From: Anaerolineae bacterium
GTDB lineage: Bacteria > Chloroflexota > Anaerolineae > Anaerolineales > UBA4823
Direction of reading: 5' to 3'
Assembly: GCA_003130835.1 (NCBI GenBank)
Contig: QEXX01000016.1
Location: forward strand, 43,950-107,949
Length of the DNA stretch: 64,000 bases
The position numbers and the translations under genes are program-made. Position 1 is the stretch's first letter. Each line of letters begins with the position of its first letter. Below the pieces are notes generated by a model. It did not search any database. It worked only from the letters and a program-made list of their open reading frames with translations, and was not told the origin of the DNA. Shown here piece after piece: positions 1-9,344 of this stretch.

Positions 1-1895
1 GAGGGCACGGGGGTTGGGGTATAGAGCGCTTCTGCCGGATAGAGCTCCAACATAGCTGAGTACCAATCTAACCCATCTCGTTTGACCAGAATCGAATACC
101 GGGAGGTGCTCAGAGCAGTGCGCCAAGTGGTCAAAGCTGGCAAACGCTCCCATCCATAGCGTTGAGCTAACTCAGTCAAATCAATCCAATAACCGCTGGG
201 GGAGACAGACATCAACGCTCCGCCCTCCTCATACGCTATCGGATCGCCACTATAGCGGGCATTGAGATCAAAGGGTAACTCGCGCAAGGGCATCCCCTGA
301 CGCCCATCCTGATAGCGCGTCTTGAGGTAGAGCCGCCAATACACTTCTGCGCCGTACGGCTCGCGCACCACTACGAGCCAACCGGCATTGAGAGCCGCCG
401 GTTCTAGCGCAATCGCCCGCCCCGTATAGAGCCATTCTTCTTGAGAGGAAGGAAAAGAAGGCTTCGATAGCGGTAAATAGGCGTTTTCAAGACGTGAAAG
501 CATATCCCACCCGGCGCGTTCCTCGACCGCTGATCGCAAGGCTTGAAAAGCCTCCACAACATCCTCGTGGAGGTAAGGCAACGGTGCTTGAATGCTCGCT
601 AAGGGCTTCAAACGTTGTCTCAGGGGGGTTTGAGATTTTTGTGAACGGCTTGCCTCCTGCAATGGGAACAGCCCTTCCAGATTGGATAATGGCTGAAAAG
701 CAGAAAGCAGTTGCCCGCTTTGACCCTTTGGTAACCAAGCCATCCCTTTTGGTTCAGCAGGAAGGAGAATCAAAGGCATCGGATAGGTTCTATCTGGAAG
801 GGAAAATGCCTGTAAATAAGCTGAATGTGGGGTTAACAGAACACTGAAAAGCACGCGACCGTCATCGCTGAGAATGGGGGAACTGCCCGGCACGACTTTT
901 CTCGAAGGTGTAAAGGGTGAATTTGCCTCCCAACGGTAGATCCATTGCACGCCTTCATCGGCGGCATTCCAATACAATTCTTTGCCATCCATAGACCAAG
1001 AGAGCGCTTGAACGCTAGAGCTATGATCGGCACTCAAATTCCGATAGCGATCATCCATCCGATCTAAGTCAGCGATCCACAAGTCATTTTCCCCCTCCCG
1101 CTGTGAGATAAAGGCGATCTGACGTCCCATCGGAGACCATTGCGGCGCAAAGTCAGCTCCGCTGGTCGAGGTAAGTTGTAAAACTTGAGCAGCTTGACCA
1201 GGCGGCGGGTTAATCTCTCGGATTACGATTTCCAAATTTCCTTGCTGCGTTTGCGGGTCGATGACATAGCTCTCATAGGCAAGCCACTTTCCATCCGGAG
1301 ACCAAGAAGGTGCGCCATCGTATTGAGGTGACTGCGTCAGCGGATAAAGGCGGCCATCCTGAAGGGATAAGAGGTACAAATCCCAATACCCCTCCCGATT
1401 GGAAGTAAAGGCGATCCATCTGCCATCCGGGCTTACCGCTGGATACAAGTCATCCCCCTTGCCATCGCTTAGGCGTAACCATGTTTGGGTCGCCATCTGA
1501 TATGCGAACAGATGATAATCATCTCGATCCAACAACGACAAGACCAGCCATCCCTCATGAACGGCAGAACCGGTTGAAAGCAGAGCAGGAGTTGTAGGCG
1601 TCTGGAAATTGGGTTGAACGGTCTCGGTTGGAGCAACCCTCAGGGTTGGGGATGCAGGCGTGATCGCGGGGAGATTCGTTGGCAAGACAGTCGGGCTATT
1701 TTGTTGGGCAAAGCTTGGTAAGAGAGACAGAAAACTTCCCCCAAGCGTCTCTCTTAATCGGGAGCTAAACGGGGGAAGGAGGGTTAAGAAAAACAAGCCA
1801 ATCACAATCAGGGTTAATAAAACCCCTCGGAGAAGCCAGCGACGAGGTGGCTTCTGAGGGGTTGGGGGAACTGATGATGGGGCAGAGGGTTGCAT
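1..1895 (-). CDS. TolB/PD40 beta-propeller-like membrane-anchored protein (partial, runs off left edge)
   Basis: Manual minus-strand translation from ATG at 1895 is open to position 1: MQPSAPSSVPPTPQKPPRRWLLRGVLLTLIVIGLFFL...; repeats such as YPAVSPDGRWIAFTSNREGYWDLYLL and APSWSPDGKWLAYES. Missing from the ORF track because no stop lies in the window. Confidence 0.85.
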   Translation of the reverse strand, partial: MQPSAPSSVPPTPQKPPRRWLLRGVLLTLIVIGLFFLTLLPPFSSRLRETLGGSFLSLLPSFAQQNSPTVLPTNLPAITPASPTLRVAPTETVQPNFQTPTTPALLSTGSAVHEGWLVLSLLDRDDYHLFAYQMATQTWLRLSDGKGDDLYPAVSPDGRWIAFTSNREGYWDLYLLSLQDGRLYPLTQSPQYDGAPSWSPDGKWLAYESYVIDPQTQQGNLEIVIREINPPPGQAAQVLQLTSTSGADFAPQWSPMGRQIAFISQREGENDLWIADLDRMDDRYRNLSADHSSSVQALSWSMDGKELYWNAADEGVQWIYRWEANSPFTPSRKVVPGSSPILSDDGRVLFSVLLTPHSAYLQAFSLPDRTYPMPLILLPAEPKGMAWLPKGQSGQLLSAFQPLSNLEGLFPLQEASRSQKSQTPLRQRLKPLASIQAPLPYLHEDVVEAFQALRSAVEERAGWDMLSRLENAYLPLSKPSFPSSQEEWLYTGRAIALEPAALNAGWLVVVREPYGAEVYWRLYLKTRYQDGRQGMPLRELPFDLNARYSGDPIAYEEGGALMSVSPSGYWIDLTELAQRYGWERLPALTTWRTALSTSRYSILVKRDGLDWYSAMLELYPAEALYTPTPVP

Positions 1896-2011
1896 ATTTG
1901 CCTACGATGCTTCACATGGCATTCTAGCACGTCCAGCAAAGTCAGTCAATTGCTTCACCATGCTAGGTTGTGCAAGGCAAATGCCAACCTCGCCTGCCGC
2001 TAGCAGGAACG

Positions 2012-2407
2012 TTACAAAATCGGTACTTCAAAACTGGTCTGAACCTGATCGACTACCATCACCGACCGTTCCAGGTCTGTCTCGCCTTCGGCTTGATCTT
2101 CATTGCGCAAGTAATAGATGCGCGCCTGTAACTGGTGTGGATTCAGCACGTCACCGCGCAGATGAAGGGTAAACTCCATGCGTGGGGAAAGCGCTTCAAT
2201 AAAACTTGCGCTGGCTAGTTCAACTCCTTGGGCATTGACAATGCGCACCTCGCCGCTCGGTCGCTTTTGGAAAGCGGTGATGTGCAAGAACACCCGCACC
2301 CGTTGTCCATCAGCACGCGGTTCGGCACGCAACTCTTTGATCCTCACTTCTTCAGGAGGAAAGACTGGCTCATTTGGGTCTCGAAAAAACGCTTCCATAG
2401 CTACCAC
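2012..2407 (-). CDS. conserved hypothetical protein
   Basis: 131-aa ORF co-oriented with neighbours; coherent beta-rich sequence; no family recognised. Confidence 0.6.
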   Translation of the reverse strand: MVAMEAFFRDPNEPVFPPEEVRIKELRAEPRADGQRVRVFLHITAFQKRPSGEVRIVNAQGVELASASFIEALSPRMEFTLHLRGDVLNPHQLQARIYYLRNEDQAEGETDLERSVMVVDQVQTSFEVPIL

Positions 2408-2453
2408 TCATCTACCGTCCATGTCAAATCGTTTGCTACCAAGCATCGCATCC

Positions 2454-3629
2454 TTACGGCATCCGCCACTCAAAGCGCCAGATACCGCCTTCTTTCTTAT
2501 CTAGCGTCGAACTGGTACCCATAACGACATAATAAGTCACGCCTGGCTTGTAGGGATAGGGTGTGCCATCGGCGAATTGGAGGGTGAATAAGGCATCGTC
2601 AGCCGTGCGCACCCAGCGCACTTCGTAGGCATATCCATCGCGGAAAGCGTAAGCCAAGCCCGAGTCCTTCATTTCAATATCGATGATCTCACTATTGCCC
2701 GATTTATACTCGTATCGATGGGGCAGGACAAGAATGACCACGTTATCGGTGCTGATTTGAGTGTTGGTCACCCGGTCAAGGAAGGGTGCATAGGCTTCAC
2801 CCTGTCCGGCATCCTCTTGGGTGTCTTGAAAGCGCAGATATTTTCCAGTGGTCTGATCAAAATCCCAGCGCACATAGGCGCTGATCGAAAAGCGGGTAAA
2901 GATTTGCACCGCAGGTGTTCCGCCTGGCGGCGTAGCATGTTGAAACTTCATCCCATCCAAGTTTTGCCGTTCGTTTTTCTCGCCGCGTGTTTCGATGTAC
3001 GGTCCCATCTCTTTGGTGTTGGCAACCAAGTAGTTACCGCCATTCGGATCAATGCGGCACATGGGAGGACAATTTAGCGCTCCCTCAAAGATCAAGCGAT
3101 TGGCATAGGTCGAATTCAGCAACTTGCGCAAAATCCGCTTATCAGCGCTACCAAAGGCAAAAATCGAGTGATACATTTGGATCAACTCACCATCGAACAA
3201 ACGCGCCGAACGGATTGGCCCGACTTGCTCATAATCATTGCCGTAAAAAATGGCATGTAAGCGGGTCATGCCGTTGTTCTGGTAGTAATCAAACACGATA
3301 TCCGCCAAGGACAACCCGAAGGGTGGACGTCCATCGCGCGGGAAGAGCTGAATTTTGATCGCCAAGGGACGCCGCTCCAAAGTGGCTGGGTCGCTGACCG
3401 GCAAGCCGGTTAGGGGATTAATATTGGGCGGAAATCCGCTCGGGCCGTAATCAACCAATTCAGCAGTTGCTGTAGGCAATGGAGTTGGAACCGCCGTTGG
3501 CGTAGCAGGCACCGGCGTATCCGTAGGGATGGGCGTTTCGGTGGGTGCAGGTGCTGGAGTGCTGCGGAAAAGGCCGCAGGAGCTCAAGAGCAACACCAGC
3601 AGTGATATGACCAAAGTGAATCGTTTCAT
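2454..3629 (-). CDS. DUF3048 (YerB-like) domain lipoprotein
   Basis: 391 aa; lipobox LLSSC; TP-rich linker; NPLTGLPVSDPATLERRPLAIKI and VGPIRSAR motifs. Confidence 0.85.
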   Translation of the reverse strand: MKRFTLVISLLVLLLSSCGLFRSTPAPAPTETPIPTDTPVPATPTAVPTPLPTATAELVDYGPSGFPPNINPLTGLPVSDPATLERRPLAIKIQLFPRDGRPPFGLSLADIVFDYYQNNGMTRLHAIFYGNDYEQVGPIRSARLFDGELIQMYHSIFAFGSADKRILRKLLNSTYANRLIFEGALNCPPMCRIDPNGGNYLVANTKEMGPYIETRGEKNERQNLDGMKFQHATPPGGTPAVQIFTRFSISAYVRWDFDQTTGKYLRFQDTQEDAGQGEAYAPFLDRVTNTQISTDNVVILVLPHRYEYKSGNSEIIDIEMKDSGLAYAFRDGYAYEVRWVRTADDALFTLQFADGTPYPYKPGVTYYVVMGTSSTLDKKEGGIWRFEWRMP

Positions 3630-3800
3630 AAGCCATAAACCTCCTGAAGCGACAATGATACCTTAATTCAAAGGGTTTTTCTGAAATCTTAAGAATTCCT
3701 TAATTGTCCAGGTTTGATAGATTCAATGTGCATGAGTTGGTTCATTGCTTTTTACTCTATACACCTTGCACATTCTCCAAAAGCCTCTATAATGTCAGGC

Positions 3801-4619
3801 ATGTTTGGCTTTATTCGAAAAGTGCGCTCCAATCCACAAATTCTCAAACTAACGCTCATCATTGCTGTCGGATTCCTCTCCATTGCCTTTATCCTGATCT
3901 CCCCCGAGGGATTATTGGGGAAAGCTGATGCCCTCGGATATGCAGTCTGCCATCGAATCGATCTTCGCTCCTTTCATCTTGGCGATCGCCCCTTACCACT
4001 TTGCGCTCGCTGTACGGGTATGTACCTTGGCGCACTGCTAGGACTTGTTTTTCAATTTTGGGTCGGCAAGCGCTGTAGCGGGACTCCACCGCGGCGGGTG
4101 ATTGTGGTCTTCGTCCTGCTTGGACTGGCTTTTGCCTTGGATGGAGTGAATTCTTACCTTACCCTTTTCCCAGGTTTACCTCACCTCTATACACCCCAAA
4201 ATGCCCTGCGGCTGGCGACCGGAAGCGGAATGGGATTAACCATCGCCGCTTTGCTCTACCCATCTTTTCAACAAACGATCTGGAGCGAGGTTCGAGAAAC
4301 AGCCGCCCTTCAGAACCTACGGCAACTGTTTGGTTTAATCTTTTTGGCAGGGGTGGTTAACGGATTGGTCTTAACTCAAAACCCCCTAATTTTATATCCG
4401 TTTGCCCTACTTTCTGCCAGCGGGGTGCTGGTTTTATTGACTATGGTCTATACCATGCTCTGGGTGATCGTCCTGCGTCGTGAAAATTCCTTTGCACGAT
4501 GGCATGAGCTTAGGATGTTCCTCCTTGTCGGTTTTGGGTTCAGCCTCCTACAAATTTTTCTAATTGACATCGGACGATTTTTATTAACCGGCACTTGGGA
4601 CGGCTTTAAGATCGGCTAA
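3801..4619 (+). CDS. DUF2085 family membrane protein
   Basis: ORF 3714..4619 trimmed to the ATG at 3801; CHRIDLRSFHLGDRPLPLCARCTGMYLGALLG signature and multiple TM segments. Confidence 0.8.
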   Translation: MFGFIRKVRSNPQILKLTLIIAVGFLSIAFILISPEGLLGKADALGYAVCHRIDLRSFHLGDRPLPLCARCTGMYLGALLGLVFQFWVGKRCSGTPPRRVIVVFVLLGLAFALDGVNSYLTLFPGLPHLYTPQNALRLATGSGMGLTIAALLYPSFQQTIWSEVRETAALQNLRQLFGLIFLAGVVNGLVLTQNPLILYPFALLSASGVLVLLTMVYTMLWVIVLRRENSFARWHELRMFLLVGFGFSLLQIFLIDIGRFLLTGTWDGFKIG

Positions 4620-4657
4620 TTTACAACTTTTCTTATGAGTTAACGTATAATAATTAA

Positions 4658-5230
4658 ATGGACGTGCTCAGTGGTCTTTTATCTGCTTTTGGTTTATCGG
4701 CGAGTGCCGGCTTGAACGCTTACATTCCTTTGTTGGTTGTCGCATTGTTGGGGCGTTTTACCAATTTAATCAAACTCAACCCCCCATGGGATACCTTAAC
4801 CAATGGATGGATCCTTGGATTGCTGATTGTTCTGATCGCCATTGAATTTTTTGCCGACAAAGTACCTGCCATTAACCATATCAACGATCTCATTCAGACC
4901 ATCGTCCGCCCGACTGCCGGCGCAATTCTATTCGCCGCAAGTGCTAGAGTCATCACTGATATCCATCCTGTCTTGGCTCTATCGTGTGGATTAGTGGTTG
5001 CAGGCACAGTTCATGCTGTCAAAGCAATAGCCGTCCGGCCAGCAGTAACCGCCTCCACAGGGGGAGCTGCTAACGTACCGGTCAGCATTGCTGAAGACCT
5101 GATCTCGACTTTGCTCTCCATCCTTTCTGTAGTGATCCCATTGCTGATTGCAATGATCGTGATTCTGTTCACTTCTTGGATCATCTGGAAGCTTTGGCGA
5201 CGCGCCAATCAAGAACGCTCGAGAAGCTAA
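4658..5230 (+). CDS. DUF4126 family membrane protein
   Basis: 190 aa; GLSASAGLNAYIPLLVVALLGRF motif. Confidence 0.8.
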   Translation: MDVLSGLLSAFGLSASAGLNAYIPLLVVALLGRFTNLIKLNPPWDTLTNGWILGLLIVLIAIEFFADKVPAINHINDLIQTIVRPTAGAILFAASARVITDIHPVLALSCGLVVAGTVHAVKAIAVRPAVTASTGGAANVPVSIAEDLISTLLSILSVVIPLLIAMIVILFTSWIIWKLWRRANQERSRS

Positions 5231-5253
5231 TTTTTTAATTTCAAGGAGGCATT

Positions 5254-5604
5254 ATGACCAATTCATCTTATCCCCCGAGCTACTCGCCCCCAACGAGCAG
5301 CATGGCGATTGTAAGTTTAGTAGCCGGTATCCTCGGGTTGTCTTTGTTCCCTTTCATCGGTAGCATCGTGGCTGTGATTACTGGAAATATGGCAAAGAAC
5401 GAGATCCGCGATAGCCGAGGTGCACTCGGCGGCGAAGGATTAGCCAAAGCTGGCGTAATTCTCGGTTGGATCGGCATTATCCTTGGCATCCTCGGGTTCT
5501 GTGGTGCGATTCTAGCGATCCTGATACCGTTCTTGCTGGTCGCTTTGGGTTTGGCTGCGGAAGGTTCCAGCGCGATTCCGCTGCTTTGGCTTGTACTAGC
5601 CTAA
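5254..5604 (+). CDS. DUF4190-type small membrane protein
   Basis: 116 aa; SMAIVSLVAGILGLSLFPFIGSIVAVITG...; AGGAGG ribosome-binding site upstream. Confidence 0.75.
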   Translation: MTNSSYPPSYSPPTSSMAIVSLVAGILGLSLFPFIGSIVAVITGNMAKNEIRDSRGALGGEGLAKAGVILGWIGIILGILGFCGAILAILIPFLLVALGLAAEGSSAIPLLWLVLA

Positions 5605-5638
5605 ATTCGAGACGAACATTTTTTATGGAGAAGAAAAT

Positions 5639-5818
5639 ATGGAACAATCCCCCTTCCCTCCGGTCGAAGAAAAGAAAAAGAAAAACACCACATTAATCAT
5701 CATCATTGTCGTGCTCTTAATCCTCTGCTGTTGCTGTGTGGTACTCGGCGTGGCAGCTTACCAGTTTGGCGATCAAATTCTTCAATCCCTTAGTTCCATG
5801 GGAAGCTTTGCCCCGTAA
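5639..5818 (+). CDS. small single-TM protein with CCCC in the membrane segment
   Basis: 59 aa, just under the ORF-track cutoff: MEQSPFPPVEEKKKKNTTLIIIIVVLLILCCCCVVLGVAAYQFGDQILQSLSSMGSFAP; follows the DUF4190 gene by 34 bp and precedes a hairpin. Confidence 0.65.
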   Translation: MEQSPFPPVEEKKKKNTTLIIIIVVLLILCCCCVVLGVAAYQFGDQILQSLSSMGSFAP

Positions 5819-5849
5819 AACCCAGGCTGTCTGACTGATTCAGATTGGA

Positions 5850-5879
5850 GAGGTGTTTCCCCGAATCGGGAAACACCTC
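5850..5879 (+). terminator. hairpin after the small membrane protein gene
   Basis: GAGGTGTTTCCC-cgaatc-GGGAAACACCTC, 12-bp stem; no good T-tract on +. Confidence 0.55.
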
Positions 5880-6183
5880 CAGCAAAAATAATAAAGAAGG
5901 CGAGGCATAGCTTTCTTTGGATTCAATCCTTTACAGCATCTGACCAGAGCTTCAATATTCCCCTGCGGGCCTGACCTAAAGAAGGCAACAGCCTAGCTTA
6001 ATTCCGCAACAGAATCAACTCAAAGCATATTCGCCCCTAAGCTTCCTGTAGGCCGGCGATCCTATTAGAGTTTCAAGCACATCTAGAAACCTGCCTACTT
6101 TATACGGAAATCGAAGAAGCGAGAAGGCTTTCAGGCGACCTCCTCGCTTCCCTGCTCACAAAGAATTTTCGATACGGCAGTTT

Positions 6184-7089
6184 CTAGAGCATCGGCAAAA
6201 GATAATCATAGGCGCTGAGAGCCGCCTTTGCCCCTTCACCAACCGCAATCAACACCTGCTCAGCGAAGGTATCGGTGACATCCCCGGCAGCAAAGATGCC
6301 TGTCACATTCGTGCGGCAAAAGCCATCGACGCAGATTCGTCCTTGCGGGTCAAGTTTGACCAGATCAGCCACCATTTGCGAATTGGGCACCAAACCTAAT
6401 TCAATAAAAGTCCCTTCAGCATCAACTTCTTTTGTTTCGCCTACAGGGCTCTTAACGACTAAGCGCTCGGCAAAACGATCCCCCTTGATCTCTGTAACCT
6501 GATACTGCTCCAAAATGGTTACGTTTGGCGAATTTTTCACTTTTTCACCGAGCGCAGATTTGAGGGTATCGGCAGAGATTCCGATCAGGGTGACATGTTT
6601 GGCAACCGTAGCCAATTCCGCCGCCGAGCGCAAAGCCAATTCGCTATCACCAATCACAGCCGTTTTTCGGTCAATAAAGAGTGGCGCATAACTCAGCGCA
6701 GAGTAGCACAACCCTCGCATGAGAAATTCTTTTTCGCCTGGCACACCCAGACGTTCTTGTTTCGTGCCGGTCGCCACGATCACCGCCTTTGCCATCAGTT
6801 CACCCCCACCCTTGGTGATCACGCAGAATCCATCCCCTCTCTTTTCTACTTTTTCAACCGCTTCCATGTGACGAGCAAAACTCAAATACTCCAACTCACT
6901 CTTAAACTTGTTAACCACTTCCAAGCCTTTGATCACTTGGTATTCTTCTACCCAAGGCAGTTCCAACCGCCACATGGTCTTGCCGCCCAAATCCTTTGAG
7001 ACCAACAAGGCATTGAGGCGCTTGCGAATGGCATAAATCATGGCAGTTAATCCTGCCGGTCCTCCTCCGATGATAATCAGATCATACAT
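6184..7089 (-). CDS. thioredoxin-reductase-like FAD/NAD(P) oxidoreductase lacking CxxC
   Basis: 301 aa; N-terminal GGGPAGLTAMIYA, second nucleotide site GDSELALRSAAELA, C-terminal GIFAAGDVTD; expected CATC region reads RGLCYSALSYAPLF. Confidence 0.85.
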   Translation of the reverse strand: MYDLIIIGGGPAGLTAMIYAIRKRLNALLVSKDLGGKTMWRLELPWVEEYQVIKGLEVVNKFKSELEYLSFARHMEAVEKVEKRGDGFCVITKGGGELMAKAVIVATGTKQERLGVPGEKEFLMRGLCYSALSYAPLFIDRKTAVIGDSELALRSAAELATVAKHVTLIGISADTLKSALGEKVKNSPNVTILEQYQVTEIKGDRFAERLVVKSPVGETKEVDAEGTFIELGLVPNSQMVADLVKLDPQGRICVDGFCRTNVTGIFAAGDVTDTFAEQVLIAVGEGAKAALSAYDYLLPML

Positions 7090-7145
7090 AGCATTTCCTC
7101 CGAGTAAATATAATCGAATTCTTAGTAATCAGTCGCACAGAAATT

Positions 7146-8504
7146 CTACACCGGCGCCTCGGCGATAAAACCTTCCTTCATCATCATGTGGGTCAAATCG
7201 CGGGAGCGCTTAATGATCTGATGAGCGTGTTCGTAAAGCTCTTGATAGCTCTTGTTCACGCGTGCTACGCCCTGTTCTTGAGCTTTCATTGCCACTGCAG
7301 CCGCCTCGCGTGGGAAGACCTCCCAATCGTCCATCGTAGGGATAATATGTTCTTCATCTAAGCGATCACCGATATGTTCTGCCAAGGCTTGGGCAGCCGC
7401 AAAGCACATTTCATCCGTGATGGTGCGCGCTCGCACATCCAACGCGCCGCGGAAGATGCCCGGAAAACCAAGCGAGTTATTGATCTGATTGGGGAAATCG
7501 GAGCGTCCGGTGGCGACAATGCGGGCGCCAGCCGCTTTGGCTTCCCATGGCCAGATCTCCGGCACCGGATTAGCGCAAGCAAATACGATGGCGTCCTTTG
7601 CCATGGTCGAGACCCACTCCGGCAGGATCACACCAGGTCCAGATTGAGACAATCCGATGACGACATCCACACCTTTCATTGCCTCAGGAATGCCGCCTTC
7701 ACGCCCTAGCTCGTTTGTGATCTGGCACAAGCGCCATTTATCCACAAACTCTGCTTTGCGCATCTCAATATCTTTGCGATGTTTGCCGAGAATGCCTTTA
7801 CTGTCTACCATATAACACCGCGCCGGATCAGCACCCCATCCAAAAATTAGCCGCGAGCAAGCAACGTTCGAAGCCCCACTACCGATGAAAGCAATACTCA
7901 CTTCGCTGATCTTCTTGCCAACCACTTTGAGGGCATTGATCAAACCAGCCAAGGTGACGGTTGCTGTGCCTTGCTGATCATCGTGCCAGATGGGGATTTC
8001 TGCTTTTTCGCGCAGGGTATCCAGAATGCGGAAACACTTTGGTTGGGCAATATCTTCCAGATTGACCCCACCCCAGCCCGGCTGCAACATCAATACGGTG
8101 TTGATAATCGCTTCGGGGTCCTTGCTGTCAATCATGATGGGAACGCCATCAACCCCACCCAAGTACTTATACAACAAGGCTTTGCCTTCCATGACCGGTA
8201 AGCCGGCTTTGGGACCAATATCCCCCAAACCCAACACACGTGTGCCATCGCTGACGACCGCTACGGTGTTCCATTTGTTGGTATGCTCATAGACCAACTC
8301 TGGGTTCTCGGCAATCGCCCGGCACGAAGCGGCAACGCCTGGCGTATACCAGATGGCAAAGTCATCAAACGAGCGCACACAACACTTTAAGGTTGTCTCG
8401 ATCTTGCCTCGATAAAACGGATGCAAGATCATTGCATCTGCGGAAGGCTTTTTGGCTTTTGCTAAAAGCTCCTCCACACTCATTTCTTTGGTACCACTTG
8501 TCAT
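7146..8504 (-). CDS. NAD(P)-dependent malic enzyme (malate dehydrogenase, decarboxylating)
   Basis: 452 aa; YTPGVAASCRAIAENPELVYEHTNKWNTVAVVSDGTRVLGLGDIGPKAGLPVMEGKALLYK and PIWHDDQQGTA motifs. Confidence 0.95.
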   Translation of the reverse strand: MTSGTKEMSVEELLAKAKKPSADAMILHPFYRGKIETTLKCCVRSFDDFAIWYTPGVAASCRAIAENPELVYEHTNKWNTVAVVSDGTRVLGLGDIGPKAGLPVMEGKALLYKYLGGVDGVPIMIDSKDPEAIINTVLMLQPGWGGVNLEDIAQPKCFRILDTLREKAEIPIWHDDQQGTATVTLAGLINALKVVGKKISEVSIAFIGSGASNVACSRLIFGWGADPARCYMVDSKGILGKHRKDIEMRKAEFVDKWRLCQITNELGREGGIPEAMKGVDVVIGLSQSGPGVILPEWVSTMAKDAIVFACANPVPEIWPWEAKAAGARIVATGRSDFPNQINNSLGFPGIFRGALDVRARTITDEMCFAAAQALAEHIGDRLDEEHIIPTMDDWEVFPREAAAVAMKAQEQGVARVNKSYQELYEHAHQIIKRSRDLTHMMMKEGFIAEAPV

Positions 8505-9344
8505 AATCTGCCTCCTCTTTAGGTTAAATCATATAACGGGATTTGAGAGAATGCTTCATCGATATGCTGAGCTTGAAATCAATCGAAAGATCTTTGGATT
8601 CATCGAGACAACGCGTGTGTCCACCTTAAGAGAAACCCACCCACAGAGTCAATCTCTACTTTTAGCTGGGATCTGTCCGTACAATCATTGTACAGCGGTT
8701 TTCTTGCGATAGGATTAGATAAACATCATCTAAGCCACAGACATTTATCCTAAACCCCGCGCGGGATGTTCTACGCTTTTTGTGATTCTCTTCCCATGCG
8801 AAAATATAACTTTACCCAAAATCTGCTGCAAGTATCGATTGCTGCAGGATGCTCCACTTTCGGTTTGGCAGGCCAATCCTTTCAACCCCAACTGATCTTG
8901 CGGTGGACTAGCAAGATTGACTCCCAGCTCCCAAGGGAAGGCAGATATGCTCGTCCACCCAATCCCATAGGAGAAGACGCTTGATTTCCGAGAGAAGCAA
9001 AACAAGCGGGTCAACGGCTGTCAAGACGGTTGGGTAACACTCCCCATAGACTCAAAGCCAATGCTTTTTCACACAATTTTCTTGGCATTTCGATAGAACT
9101 GTGACGAAAAACAGGACAAAAAAGTCGATGATCAAATCAACCGCATCGGTGACTTCCGTACACGCTGCGGGTTATCCTTCGTAAAAACCAAAAATATCTA
9201 GATTAAGGTCTTATAAACTATTTAACTTTTCTTAACCTAACAGGTTTGTTCGTAAACAAACACACAAACTTAAATAAAATGTATACAGGTGTTTGTCAAC
9301 TGGCTTATAACAAGTAAATTGAAATCAGGGAGATTAAGGAACTG

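Noticed and set aside
494-847. 117-aa plus-strand ORF
   Set aside because: Shadow of the edge-truncated TolB/PD40-like gene on the minus strand.
8745-9014. 89-aa minus ORF in the 8.5-9.3 kb gap
   Set aside because: No recognisable motif or ribosome-binding site; not enough to call a gene or a transposase remnant.
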